Shown here: positions 1-11,825 of the stretch, one piece after another
Numbering within the stretch: the first letter of the stretch is position 1
Layout: every line of letters begins with the position of its first letter
From: Tanypteryx hageni
Taxonomy: Eukaryota; Arthropoda; Insecta; Odonata; Petaluridae
DNA length: 64,000 nt
NCBI GenBank assembly: GCA_028673005.1
Contig: CM054114.1
Span: forward strand, 12,493,108-12,557,107
Direction: 5' to 3'
Position numbers and translations under genes: made by a program
The notes under the pieces: model-generated
What the model saw: only the letters and a program-made list of their open reading frames with translations
What the model was told of the DNA's origin: nothing
The model's database searches: none

Positions 1-361
1 CAAAACAGTCTGCCAGTTCTCATAATTACGACTTACAGTTTTGGAGATCTTTCGGAGGTCTTTCGCTACCGTTTTATATGCATTTCCCATAAATAGCGCC
101 TTTGAAATCTCTTTGTATTCCATTTATGGAGTGCCTTTTTCCTTCTTATTATAATTCCTGGCAAATTAGCTTCGTGTGTATTATTTTTTAAGACACCCGC
201 CACTTGTTGTGTCACTGTTTGTGACAGACCACATATAATGAAGATAGAGACGATGACAATGTAGGTCAACATAAGAGTGTGTGTTACAAAGGAAAAGGCA
301 AGTATTTAATGTAGCGATATTAATAAAACATTATGGCACAAACGAAATTTGTTTCAAACTC

Positions 362-614
362 AGTATAGTAGAAAATGAGCGTTCTTTGCGGAACGCAGGC
401 CGCGCACTGTCTTAAAATCAAGTGTTGTGAGCTCGTTTCCACACCACCAGCTGTGGCAGAGCTCCAGACGCATTTTTATAGTGGTATCCCCTTTAGGCAT
501 TAATTCACTGTTTATTTCAATTACTTAACATAAGTAATAACGACCTCGCAACACTTGATTTTAAGACAGCGCGCGGCCTGCGTTCCGCAAAAAACGCTCA
601 TATTCTGCTATACT
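362..614. mobile_element. Foldback (long inverted repeat) element, 253 bp
   Basis: Two 66 bp arms (362-427 and 549-614) are reverse complements with four mismatches by eye (about 94 percent) and enclose a 121 bp loop. The outer termini read AGTATAG / CTATACT. No target duplication is clear, although TA dinucleotides lie at both tips. There is no coding capacity, so it is best read as a non-autonomous foldback or MITE. No second copy was seen in the window. Confidence 0.75.
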
Positions 615-2985
615 ATCGCAGTAAAAAAAAATCTGCTAAGAGCCTTTCTTGTAGGAAATTTTATTTTCTACAAGTTTGTTTATTTAAGACTTTGCCGTAT
701 ATTTGACCGTTTCCGAGTTATTCGCGAAAAGCCGGCAGCGGATCGTGCTCAGGCGGCCATTTTGGCGCCAAAACGGCCGACGCTTACACGACAGACATGC
801 CAACTTTTGATATGTTAGTTAGGTTGCCGTAACGGACAAATGTGACAAGTTTCAAAACTTTATGAATTATTTACCCTAACCGTCAGAAAAGCGTCCAATT
901 TGGCTGGTCTACTTCTTCTCCCATCCCATCACTTATAGGAATGGTGTTCACTTAACAGAATAAAATAGATATTATAGAAGGATATCGATATAAGATAAAT
1001 GTTAAGAGTTCGCTTTATCGTAAATGGAGAAGTAGTTTTGCATCCAGTCAATAGAAATACCATGCAGGAGAATAATCCTTCCATCTCGGAATGCGTGCGC
1101 TTCCTAATGGACGCAATTAAGCACCACTAAAGCCACTGAAGACGCCGTCAATTTGTTTAACTCTATAATTGGTGTAGTTTACATCAAATTAAATTAAACA
1201 ACCATTAATGGTTTATTACTTAGTAATATTTCCACAAAATTGAAATAATAACGGAGAATCGATCATTTATTTTTCCCTCGGTAATTAATGCGACTTTAGG
1301 TCTCTTCGAAAAGATTTCACAGAAGAAAGCAAAGAGCCTTTTGCCTTGCTTCGGCTGATTGTGAGTCATGAACGTTTTGTTCCATCTCGAGGAATAGTTC
1401 ATCCATCTCCTCCTTGCCAAAACTAATGGTTTCGCGAGACTAATCATTTGGTCGGTGTCTGTAATTCATTCAGCAAGAATCTGAACACAAACAAAGTTGG
1501 TCTTTGTTATCGTTGTTGTGCTCAATGTTAAATGCTTTATAGAGCTGTTTATGAGTTAATTAATAATAAATTAATTAAAATTAATTAGAGACATGCGTGT
1601 GAAGTGTGGTTAAGCAAATATTGATATTTTACTAAATGCTAGTTAGACTTTCTCACAATTATGAAATGTATCTCCTATTCACAAAAGGTCTTTTATAGAT
1701 TAATTTTCTTCTTTTATGGTTTGTTTTTATTTCTCTTTTTGAGGGCATTTTTATTTGGAATTACATGAAAGAGAAGCGTAGCAATTCGGCCGTATTAACT
1801 GTAGCGAGATATATCTTTCCTTCTGCATTACCTGTTGTTTGTTTTTCACTCTTTGACTCCACGGGTCGTTGACAGTAATGAGATACGTCGAGGGCGCCTT
1901 TTGTTAAAGCTGGTGTATTTACGTTTGTCGCAAAAGGTTTTAAAATAATTTTTTTTTAGTTTTTGGGTAACTCACCACATAATTTCCACTTTTAATTTGC
2001 GCTTCACCTTGATAATAGTAAGTGGGTTAGTTTTTCCGACCTAACCTGGAAGTTTCATTTAGAACGGCTCTTTCGACATTATTTTCACGACACGCTTTAA
2101 ACCCGAAAATCTCAAAAAATCAAGAAATTACTCAAAATAATTCGAAATGGCACATTTTTTAAAATCATTCTTTGGTATGATCGAGAAAAACCAGTACACT
2201 AGGGCAATAGTTGGAATAAATTATTTAGAACGGTTAAAAATAAGTTGCCGACATCGAAAAATATTAGTTTTTAGAAATAATGCGTAAATGTCAGCTTGTT
2301 TCAATATACGTTTGCTTTACGCTTTCACAGCAGTGTAAATATTTATCATTCAGTTTCAATTTTGAAAGTTTTAATAGTAATGCAATGAGATTGGCAGTAT
2401 GGAATGCGTTTCGCGTTCTCACGGTTCATTTTCCCAGTAATTTTGTTGTTTATTTTGTCTTCATAACTGTAAATTCCTTAGTCTTGATCCGTCACATTTA
2501 AAAGTTTTTTTCTTAGATCATTCCCTTTCTAAAGTTTCCATGAGAAGAGACCCGAGTTTAGAACCTCTCGCAATAAATCATCCGTGATGCATTCATCCTC
2601 CGCGCTTAGTTACCGGTTTTATTTTGGTTTAAAAATGAATTCCTCTCCATAAAGGCTATTGATTACCCCGTAGATAAATTGTTCTTGCTTTTCATTTCAG
2701 CGTTGCGCTCCACTCATAAATGGCAGAGAGCCGTATAGAAATTAATTACGGGTATCATTTCATCAGACATTTCATCGTTGCAATCATCCATCAAGCGCTT
2801 TTGTTTTTCAAATCCGATGCGCCATTGTTTCAGGGCCCCCCTGCCGAGCCCGCTTTAAACAATAGAGCCCTTATCTTCCGACCACTGCGGTCATCGTTGG
2901 AGAGACGCTCTTCCCATCCGAACCCACGTCCGGGTCCCATTGTGCCCTCCATCGAACGACCGTTCCATCAGCGTCGTCCGAGCCG
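615..2985. other. AT-rich intergenic DNA, nothing recognised
   Basis: The short open frames here (for example 2280-2501 on the plus strand) have no recognisable domain and a composition expected of random AT-rich sequence. No repeat pair, tRNA or inverted repeat was found by reading. Confidence 0.5.
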
Positions 2986-2989
2986 CGCG

Positions 2990-3055
2990 GAAGGCTCAGC
3001 GGTTTTACTGCTTTATGGCCTTGAGGCCGCGAGTTCGAATCGCTTCCAAGCAATG
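2990..3055 (+). repeat. tRNA-like SINE remnant (low confidence)
   Basis: The stretch contains a GCTCAGCGGTTTTACTG segment resembling a box A, followed about 40 bp later by GAGTTCGAATC resembling a box B. The ends GGAAG and CTTCC could pair as a short acceptor stem, but the T stem has mismatches, so this is not a functional tRNA. It lies in a GC-rich island (about 2830-3130) within AT-rich DNA, consistent with an old tRNA-derived SINE. A chance resemblance is possible. Confidence 0.35.
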
Positions 3056-3139
3056 AGTCTTGGATCTTACTCGGTCGCATGTGTTAATCGTTCTCGCGCG
3101 ACCGACGTGTGCCATAAAGTCCGCTATTCCGCGTATGGC

Positions 3140-4080
3140 CATTAACGTCGGGATTCGCGTGTTTTCCTAATTTATTTTATTTTTCAAAGGAGCTTTAACG
3201 CTGGCATCATGTGCATGGGGATGTATTCGGAATGAAACGAAGTCTTAAAATAGGTGCTTAATGTGAAATGGTTGACATGAAATCAATATACCATTTTTTA
3301 TGGCCGAAGATTACGTAGTATATAACGGAATACGTACGCTCGTCTCCAATTACTTGCCAATCGGTAATTGTAGCAATTAAAAAAAGGTTTATTTATTATA
3401 TCATTAAAGTGGACAATCACAAAAGTAACAACGACGAGTATATCACTCGAGTTCGTGACTTTTGCATTTGAAAGCAGCCAATCGAAACTGCACCTTCCTC
3501 AAGACCTGCAAAAATTGCGTCAGAAGTGTGATTCTTTTCCCAATTATAAAGATGTACGTCATTTGTAAAAGTCTGTGGGCAAGCTCGGTCGCGCCGCTCA
3601 CGGCCAAACAGTGAAGTTAAAATATATGTTGGCACTACGTGATTCGCAGTGAGAGAGGGGAAGGGTGGTGTGGGGTATATGTTTTGGAAGTTCGAGCGAA
3701 TGAGGGGAATCAAGGAATGGTCGTAGAATTGCAGGCTACCGGGGTCGAATTGAGACCGCGCCTTGCCCCTGAGGCATACAAGTTTCCGCATACCGACACA
3801 ATAGGGGATCTGATACTAGCTCCCTATGGGGTTTGCTTCGTTCACCAATTATTTCTAGAAAATCTGACATGAATTTAATAAATACCTTATTTACACGCGT
3901 GATTACCTCCATACCCTAATTGTCCCACCCAACCTAAAAGAATTAAATAAAATATTATTTCTTTCACCGCATAATTTCCTCTTTTAACTCTTTTGACATT
4001 GATATCTTAAACAAGTAGGGCTGTGCACGGGTTTCCCGTGGTATATACATAAGTGTTTTTCGTCAAATTCGCCGTAGCGT
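3140..4080. other. Intergenic DNA, nothing recognised
   Basis: Open frames on both strands around 3417-3872 overlap each other and match no family I know. No repeat structure was noticed. Confidence 0.4.
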
Positions 4081-4082
4081 AA

Positions 4083-4615
4083 TTATATATTAATGCATTT
4101 GCTTTGGAATCAGAAAATTATTTTTCTTTATATGGTGGTAGCCCTGCTTTATAGATAAGCTCGATACAGTTCATTTCATTTTGCCATTCTATACTCGCCC
4201 TACAAGTGAAATTTCTTTTTGAAATCGATTCAGCTAAACACTTCCAAACTCATAGTTATAGAAAATTCTAACCTTGATATTGTGGTAGCCCTCGTTGAAA
4301 TATGCTATTTTGGTTATTTATTTATATGAAGATTATATGTACCATATTGGATTAAAATGCATGCTGCCAGTTCTCTATAAATACGTGTAAAAATATCATT
4401 TTACTTTTTATTGTGGTAGCCCTGCTCTTTATCTCCGCTTTAGAGATCTTGGTTTCATTATGGTATGCTGTAAAAATCTTATCTACAGAATTTAGTTGAA
4501 ATCCGTTCAGGCAATTCCTTCCAAATTCGTAATTACTGAAAAAATTTCATTTGTAATTGTGGCACCCGCTTGGTTTAACCGGTCCAAATATGCCATTATG
4601 GTTTTGTATCAACCT
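4083..4615 (+). repeat. Diverged tandem array, ~140 bp unit, about four copies
   Basis: The phrase GTGGTAGCCCT or a close variant recurs at 4135, 4282, 4413 and 4559, at spacings of 147, 131 and 146 bp. Around it, other phrases recur in the same order: a TTCCAAAYTC...TAATTA stretch, a GAAATCSRTTCAG stretch and a TATGCYATT stretch. This is an old satellite-like array with weak copy-to-copy identity. Confidence 0.6.
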
Positions 4616-4929
4616 TGCCTTGCTTCACCGTTTTTCACTCAATATTAACTACTTATATGGCTTGGAACCTACCAGTATGCAGCTATATGACACTCCCTTT
4701 CTGTCTACAGAAGTATTCACCATATGTTGATAATGGATGAAATTGATGAGCTATAATATTGAAACTCAATTCCTTATTTCTTTTTGCAACAATTCACCGA
4801 ATTATATGGACTTTTTCGAGGAACATAACTAAAACATTTGTTATAGCTTTGATAAATCGGTAAATGTAGCTCATTTCTTTATCCATTAACTTTTAAGATA
4901 CTTTGGAAATAGGCACATACTTTCGTTGT

Positions 4930-5030
4930 TGTGTCTGTCTGTCCGTCTGCCTGTCCCCCTTATTAACTTTTGAAACAATAGACCGATTTTCATGACACTT
5001 GGTGGAAATCGCATGCTACATGAGCTGAGC
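4930..5030 (+). repeat. GTCTGTCC-run repeat module
   Basis: A GTCTGTCTGTCCGTCTGCC run is followed by sequence reading '...CCCTTATTAAC TTTTGAAACAATAGACCGATTTTCATGAC'. A GTCT/GTCC run followed by an 'ACCGATTTTCATGA' phrase is a common joint in arthropod interspersed repeats. The family is not identifiable from this fragment. Confidence 0.45.
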
Positions 5031-5090
5031 TCCCGAGGATAGTTTTGTTGCGAAGATTGAAGTCCCGGGTTCGATTCTAGAAACTATACT
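5030..5090 (+). repeat. tRNA-like 3' half, probable SINE trace
   Basis: CCCGGGTTCGATTCT is a good box B and half T-arm, but the 3' strand of the T stem does not pair. The GAGCTCCCGAGGATAG segment upstream could be a degraded box A. It directly follows the GTCTGTCC module, so the two may belong to one composite repeat. Confidence 0.35.
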
Positions 5091-5099
5091 TTCCATTTG

Positions 5100-6220
5100 A
5101 TTTACAGGGGAAATCTGAAATCCATCGTGCAGAGTAATTTTCTCTTGCATATTAAAATATCTTAGAATTGTAATATCGGAACGGGAGTTGTACTACTCTC
5201 TGGGGAAAAGAATTTTTATCGTAGAATGCTGCTTATGGATCGTATTTCTTCGAATTTTGCGCTAATACTGGCGTATTTGCAGCTTTATCACTCATTACGA
5301 GAGTATTGCCATAGCAAAAAATATTGCTGGACTCGAATTTGGTATAGTCTAGTGCATACACGCGTTATTTTTGCCGCATAAATACGTGTAATCAATTTAA
5401 TATTCCGTTCAAATGTATTTGTAATATTTTATAACACAAAATTGTGAAATTTGGGAACACAAAGAGAACATATCCGCGGTGGTTTCTAAGCTATTAAAGC
5501 CAATATTTATATGTAAGTATTAAATAAATGATTAAATGGAAAGTAGGCAACGTAAGTTCCGTTTGAATAGTCTTGTTTATTAGTCATTTAATATTGACTA
5601 TGGAAAGTAAAATAAAAACATTATTTTGGAATTGAAAGTGTCAAGTTTTGGGGGCTCAGAAGGTATAGGAAATAGTTTTTTTTGGAATATCTGATTGACT
5701 ACTAAGTTCGCTCTTCTTTCTTTAGAGGCATTGTTTCTTATCAAGGAAAGTGTAACTTAAGGGCTGAGTGATAAGAAAAAATAGTGTGGGAGAGCTCTCA
5801 AAACAGCTTCTGTCAACCACTAAACGTTGTCACGTCGTGCACATCCGCATCTTATTCTTTGTGATTTGGCAACATTGCTCCCCTTATTCTTTGTCAAACC
5901 CCAAGTTAGACCAACTTAACTAGATGGGAGAGGTCCCTCTGTTTATTTTCCAGCCGGTTCCTTCTTGAGCTCAGCAAACTTATGCTTATCTTTATCGGAC
6001 CAGAACAGCAATGCATTTAAGTAATCGAATAAAAAAAATGAAAGTTCTGAAATTCTCCGCGCTTCTTATGCAGTCGTTTACTCGATCATTTCGCGCTCTC
6101 GTCCCTTGATACTATGTCCAGCTGCAGAAGTATTCGGACGTTCTTATTAAGCCCGTCCCACTCCTTCTTTTCATTTCCCCGCCCACTCCCTCCTTAACTA
6201 TCATATTTTTGCTCGGACAC
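5100..6220. other. Intergenic DNA, nothing recognised
   Basis: AT-rich sequence without a recognisable gene, tRNA or inverted repeat. Confidence 0.4.
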
Positions 6221-6224
6221 TATC

Positions 6225-6351
6225 GTGCGTTTCACGTTGTCCGTCCACTAAGTGTTCATATGGGAGAATCGCTATCCCATGTTATTTCCCTATACTGCTA
6301 ATTCTAGGCGTTGCCAATTCGTGCAAAATCCAGATTTTCTTCGTTTTTGGC
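6225..6351 (+). repeat. Repeat Y, copy 1 (127 bp)
   Basis: This segment, from GTGCGTTTCACGTTG to CTTCGTTTTTGGC, recurs in reverse orientation at 10829-10955 with the same length and about eight mismatches (about 94 percent). The similarity stops abruptly on both sides. The two copies face each other across 4.5 kb that includes the hAT element. They could be terminal inverted repeats of a larger element or two independent insertions. Confidence 0.75.
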
Positions 6352-6531
6352 ATAATTACTCGCTTAAACACCTAAATAAGCATGGAAAATTAACAAAATG
6401 ATTAAGAAAATAAACTAAATACTTTTTAAACAGAAAAATCGCAATTTTTGCATGGTTAAACAATAGCGTTTTCGTCGAAACTTCCGTGATTCTTCCGCCG
6501 CATTCATATTTGAACGACCAAATCTCACAGT

Positions 6532-7660
6532 CTATTGGCTTAAATCACACGAACATTTGTCTGTCGCTTTCAAAAGTGTTCCATAAGCCACACGTACCAT
6601 TAAAAGGAACATGTAATGCAATTCAATTTGGTTAAAAATTAAATAATACCGAACGAGGCTCTCATATTCTGCATCAGTGCACGAAATTTTCTCTCTCTTG
6701 CTAACTTGCGTACTATTAGGAATAGTTTGGTAATATGTTCGTATGAAATGGTGATAAAAAATTAAAGTTATTTTTTTAAGTGGAATGAACTCAATATCTT
6801 CATTGGTTTTCGAGATAGGGGATTTTACATTTGAGCGCGAGAAACTTCTGCCGCCTTGGAACTTTTTCGCATGCCACGAAATGTTGGCCAAAGAGACATC
6901 TTTTCCAACATTCTGTTTGGGGACTTGTCCACATCGATGAATTATGGGTGAATGTTAGGATTTCGGTAAGCAACGTTTCGAAAGAAACGAGAATTCGGAG
7001 TTCTTGACAGGCGTTTTTGAATTGTTTAATCAGAGAACTTAAGAGGACGTCTCACAGCGGATGCAACGGCCGACTTTAGACGCAATTTCCGAAACATATC
7101 TCGCAAACGAGTAATAATATCTTAATGCAGTTTCTGTATATTATTAAACTATCAATCATTAACATATTCCGTTTTATTAATCTAATTTTATTTCTTGTAA
7201 GTCCGCAATCAACATGGAAACTATCAATTACGAGCGCTCTATTTTCTCCAAAAGTAGGTAAGCTACTACAATTGTAAGAACTGGGAAAGAAAGCTAAACC
7301 CTTTAAGCTTAAAGTTAAATGCAACTTTTTCTCGTATTCCATAGCAAATCTTCAGAATTTGAAACAATAACACTATTGCTCGGCAATTTTTGAAACCATG
7401 TTTTATCGGATACTGGCAGTAAATAGTTCAGACTTTTGCCGCTGGTTGTGAGCTTAGAAAATGCCAACAGGGGCAACCTTGTAGATTGGCTTTGGAGAAG
7501 AGTGGGTAGTAGTCTTTGGAGATGTTACTCGAGGGAAATGGTTGGGGAGAGTACGTGTCACGCTGGAAAGCTGCCGCAAACGATTTCCCATTGCTCTGAT
7601 GACTGCAGTTTTGTGTGGCTGTAGGATGTTGTGGTAAAAACCATTCCTCTTTAAAGCATC
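6532..7660. other. Intergenic DNA, no supported gene
   Basis: Minus-strand open frames at 6532-6891 (119 codons) and 7076-7342 (88 codons) have no recognisable domain and look like chance frames. Both strands are open at 7436-7666, as expected of a shadow pair. Confidence 0.4.
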
Positions 7661-7923
7661 TCCCATCCGAAGATCTATGGTCAGTTTCTTCTTATTTTAA
7701 TCTGTAAAAGAACGAAAGCATGCACGCCGAACAATCGGTTTTTACGTGTTATCTTACGGGAAACAATTAATATCCGGGAGTCGAATCCGAATCCTTTTCG
7801 GAGATCTTTTTATCGTCATTAGCTTATGTTAACTTATGTTCAGGTAATACCTTCGTCGTAAATTACCCAATTGCTTTCCACTGACAAACGTTGTGTATAC
7901 GTTAAGAAAATAGACGTATTTAT

Positions 7924-10055
7924 TAGGGTGGTCCTTATAATGGGGGGGGGGGACAAACGTTTTATTTTGAATAGGGGCACCAGCCTATTTTGTTTCAATA
8001 TTTAAAAAAATAATATTCCCAAAATTTGGTAAATTTTAGATGAAATTTAGAGGTTGCTACCAAAGTTTGAAACATTAAGTTTTCTTTATTTTAAACAAAA
8101 AGCAATACAGTACAAAGCATATAAAATTTAGAGTTTGTAATTTTCATGCTACATTGTCACATGATGAACATAACAATACTGACACAGTGGTATATTGATT
8201 GTTTGTGGCAAGTGTTCCCTTCGCAAAGTCTGGATATCTCCTCCGATGATCGCTGACAACCTGCAGAAGAAATTGCTTTTGCTGTTCACCCTGGGTGTGT
8301 AAACGATTGTATTCCTCGATCAGGGCAGCTCCGCGTTCTGCCGTATCGTTAATGCAATTGATGGACCTGATGCACTTTTCTGTGGCAATGTAGTTCCCAT
8401 CAGAAGTCCAAAGTTCGGGATCCAATTCTGTGAATTTCGAGTCAAGACCAAGTATGTCGAAAAACCTCAAAGTGTTGGCTGACAAAATAGTCCAAATTTT
8501 TCTCCAAGATGCTATCCAGATCGACAGTCACTCTCTTTGAGTGGTCCTCATTACCATCATTTTGGAGAGTTTGAATAAATTTGGCTTTTGTATCTATTGA
8601 TACTTTTTTATCAAAGAAAGCAAGGGCAACCAGCTCTTCGCCGAGGTACCACAGATGTCGAGCAAGCTTCTTCAGAGCAGCGTTGGCAATTATTGAGTTT
8701 GTAGTCTTGTACTGTTGGAGGTTCTTCAACAGCATCAGGCTATTTAAAGGCGCAGCAGTTGGAAGTGCAGCTTGAAACACGCCTTCAAATAGAATCTCAC
8801 AACAAAAATTGCTATGTCCCTTATCCCAGCTTCCTCTTTTGTCTTCAATGGAAACTGTCCTTTGAACATCCACAGTTTGATAGCATAAATGGCTTTGGCC
8901 ATCCAACGAGCCTTATGCATTGCACCAGGAGCAAGAAGTCTAATTCCACGAGAAGGTTTACTTCCAAGAAAGGTGATAGAGATTTCCAGAAGTTCTCTGT
9001 ATTCATCGCGAGGTTGCTGCTGGTTCAGTTGGTCTGTAGCAAAAGTGATTATTTCGTCTTTAATATCGGCAACAGCAGTGAACTCATCATCAAGTGCAGT
9101 TCTGTATTCGGACTTATCCAGTGACACCCAATGAGCTTGAAATCGCTTGAAGATTAATATTTCTGTGCTCGCTGATGGACATACGATGACAGAGAAGACA
9201 GCTTCCAGTACCAGCTCCAATATGTGGTGCCTGCAGGGAATGTAGAGAAGGTTCTTGTCTAATTTCTGTTCAATCCAAAGACATGCTCCATTTTTTCTTC
9301 CAGCATTTGACGCAGTAGTGTCAAGACACATTCCTTTCACTTTCTCTGCTTGATTTCACAGTTCCAAAGTTTCAACAACAGCCTTGCCCATTTCCAATCC
9401 AGTTCCAGCAGCAATTTTTGGAACACCGAGTAGTTGTTCTACTCCATCACCTGTGACTAAAATAGGAAGACGATCAACTACTTCCTTTCCAGTAAGATCT
9501 AGCAGCAGCTTGCCATCCCAATGCACAACTAGCGGAACTGTTGGATTAAATTGAGAGATTATTTGTTTAGCTGTTGCTTCCCTTTGCTGAATGCGACTTA
9601 CACGCATTGAGGAACGATTTACGATTGTTTATAAAGGTTCTAAAACGTTCTGGACAGTTCTAGATTGTTCCAAAAGACCTGATATAGACTATTACATAAC
9701 ACAAAGAGTGCTCCTGCAAGTGGACTTACGCAGGATTTCTGAGGGGTACATCTGAAAGGTTATATCAATTGCGGTATTGCGTAACATTGACCAATGTGCT
9801 GCATCACAATTTTCAATACTAAGTATCTACAATTCACAATTCAATTCAAATAAGTTTAAAATTTAAAGTAATTTAAAAATCAGTGCACCTATGTTTAGCA
9901 TTATGATATATTGCGATTTTTCAGATCTTGGTAGCGACCCCTAAATATTATTCAAAACTAACCTAATTTTACCAAAATTATTTTTTTTCATAATGGAACA
10001 GATTCAAAACGTGCCCCCTCCAGTTTTCCAAAACTTAAAAATAAGGACCACCCTA
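7924..10055 (-). mobile_element. hAT-superfamily DNA transposon, 2132 bp, decayed
   Basis: The termini are TAGGGTGGTCCTTAT at 7924-7938 and its exact reverse complement at 10041-10055. The flanks are an exact 8 bp direct repeat, GTATTTAT (7916-7923 and 10056-10063), which fits the nTnnnnAn preference of hAT insertion. The interior carries a broken transposase gene on the minus strand. A poly-G run (about 7942-7952) lies just inside the left end. The perfect termini and duplication suggest a fairly recent insertion, although the coding region is disabled. Confidence 0.93.
8144..9607 (-). pseudogene. hAT-type transposase, broken (one stop, two frameshifts)
   Basis: Consecutive minus-strand frames together resemble a transposase-like family widespread in arthropod genomes. 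The first block (9607-9356) holds VHWDGKLLLDLTGKEVVDRL. The second (9340-8744) holds CLDTTASNAGRKNG and the cysteine/histidine pair CRHH. The third covers about 8780-8442. The last (8485-8144) holds NDTAERGAALIEEYN and a QKQFLLQVV tail. The breaks are an in-frame TGA at about 9356, a -/+1 shift near 8775 and another near 8480. The N-terminal BED-finger part normal in hAT proteins was not found, so the gene is probably truncated upstream of 9607. Family membership rests on remembered motifs, while the hAT assignment rests on the element's ends. It is not expected to make active protein. Confidence 0.8.
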
Positions 10056-10828
10056 GTATTTATATTCATTTCTTCAAATGTTGCGTGCGCACGAAAAAAT
10101 TAAACTTTTGCGAAGTCAGAAATCTGGATGTTTAACCGAGCAGTCACACATAGTTCTGAGATTGATTTATCTTGCAATTACCTACGACCGGTCTGTGAAA
10201 ATGAGGTTCGTTTAATAACGAAGTGAAACAAAATGATGATGGCTGCAACAACAATTTAACTCAATGAATTATAAAAAAGATATACCGCATTACAATCTCG
10301 TGCATTCCGTCAGCCAGACCGACTTCTTACGTCGGTGTTTAACCTGGAATACACGGAGAATGCTATCAAGTAGCAAGTAATGGAAGAAGAAACTCTGCAA
10401 AAGTGTTTGTTTTACTTTTTTAAACGTATATATCTCGACTGTTTTTTAGAGTTGTGCCTTTTCACTTTCGCTTTTTCCATTATTACTATCGAACCGCGGA
10501 ATTTGATAAAACCGATGAAATCGTCGATTCGAAATTCCTAAATACACTCTAACTTCTAATATTAGAAGTAATTACGTAGCGAGTTTGCTTCAGCCCTCCT
10601 CCAACAACCCCTCACTTGGACAAAAAAAAACAACTCCATGGGCCTGCTTACGCTATCATCTCGATGCAAGAATGATAACAATGGCGAATTATAATAGTAC
10701 GTTCAAACGACAGCCCAAGACGCGGAATAATCTCTGAAACTCCAGTCCATACGCAAGAATACGTCGTATTTTATACAATAATAATCCCTGAAGGCTTAGG
10801 TGGTTTCACGACAGGAATACATATTCAC

Positions 10829-10955
10829 GCCAAAAACGATGAAAATCTGGATTTTGCACGAATAGGCAACGCCGAGAATTAGCAGTATAGGGAAATAACA
10901 TGGGATAGCGATTCTCCCATAAGAACAGGTAGTGCACGGGCAACGTGAAACGCAC
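10829..10955 (-). repeat. Repeat Y, copy 2 (127 bp, inverted)
   Basis: This is the reverse complement of 6225-6351, same length, with about eight substitutions. Flanks beyond both ends do not match copy 1. See the entry for copy 1. Confidence 0.75.
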
Positions 10956-11462
10956 AATAAGTGGTTCAATGAGATTAAGCCCCTCCATAGTAAACAAGGG
11001 ACTGTTCTCCAACAGACAATCCACTAAAAGATGTTATATAGCACTTGATCAGACAACTAGAAATAGAAACGGCCGGCGGGCGCAACTGATCTGTAGACAA
11101 CGCGTAAGTCCTTTGATTGGTTTATCTATTAGGGCACGGCGCGAGGATAGCAATAAATCTGCGCTTCAGCCAGAAGGAAGCAATAGATTTAGGAGCTGCT
11201 ATTAAGCCCTCAAAGAGCCACATGAAGCTAAATAGGAGTGTTGCCGTCCGAACTCTAAAGCGAGTTGGAAATGTGACGAACATCATGCTATATAGTAACA
11301 AAATTTCTCTGCCTTACGTGTACACGTCAACGAAATCCGTTACTGCATACAGCATAGCCCAACAATATCAAGAGATGAAATTCCAGGAATAAAGGAACGC
11401 TTATGTAAAGATGTTCACTGTGGTCAAATATGGGCGGCATTTCGAGAGGCGCCTGAAGTACT

Positions 11463-11825
11463 AAATATTGTTTTCGTTGACAACAACTAAAAAACACTGG
11501 AAAATGTTTGTCCAAAGTAAATTACGACTTTAGAGTTTGATTTTCTTGAAATCGGCTACTCCTTCGATAAAAACGTAATGAACGAACTAGATGCTATTTC
11601 ATTAGTTCTACAATACCGTTTGAAGACTTTTTTGTAATAATTGATATTTTAAGAGATATAAAGAAAAGTTTATTTTTTGTCACCTGTAATGTGACCACCG
11701 ATTAGGCTATGTGAACCATTTATATCATTTTCTTTTCCCTTATGTCCTAAATATCAAATTTCATGAATATCCTACCAGTAGTTTCGCAGATGAAACATGC
11801 GGACGGACAGACGGACACGATTTTT
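11463..11825 (+). repeat. Repeat X, right part
   Basis: The stretch from AAATATTGTTTTCGTTGA to CGGACGGACAGACGGACAC matches 36887-36955 joined to 38513-38795. The shared order includes CCAAAGTAAATTA, GAAATCGGCTACTCCTTCGATAAAA, GAGATATAAA and TTTTTTGTCACC. Copy 2 is split by a piggyBac-like element at the point equivalent to about 11532-11536, so this copy shows the unoccupied site. It ends in a module (CCTAAATATCAAATTTCATG ... GATGAAAC) followed by ACGGAC repeats that also occurs at about 30836. Confidence 0.75.

Larger units (their letters stand above)
7851..10110 (+). repeat. Repeat X, copy 1 left part, split by the hAT element
   Basis: The sequence 7851-7923 plus 10056-10110 matches 36695-36845 almost continuously, including the phrases CTTCGTCGTAAATTACCCA, TGTGTATACGT and GTTGCGTGCGCACGAAA. 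The hAT element interrupts the match exactly at its target duplication. Copy 2 has GTATTTAC at 36759-36766 where copy 1 has the two GTATTTAT duplicates, so it acts as a paralogous empty site. The right part of the same family is at 11463-11825. Confidence 0.75.

Noticed and set aside
8144..9607. Domesticated host gene from a transposase
   Set aside because: It lies within perfect hAT termini and a target duplication and carries a stop and two frameshifts.
10552..10569. Perfect 18 bp palindrome ACTTCTAATATTAGAAGT
   Set aside because: Short AT-rich palindromes are expected by chance in 64 kb, and nothing nearby supports a function.
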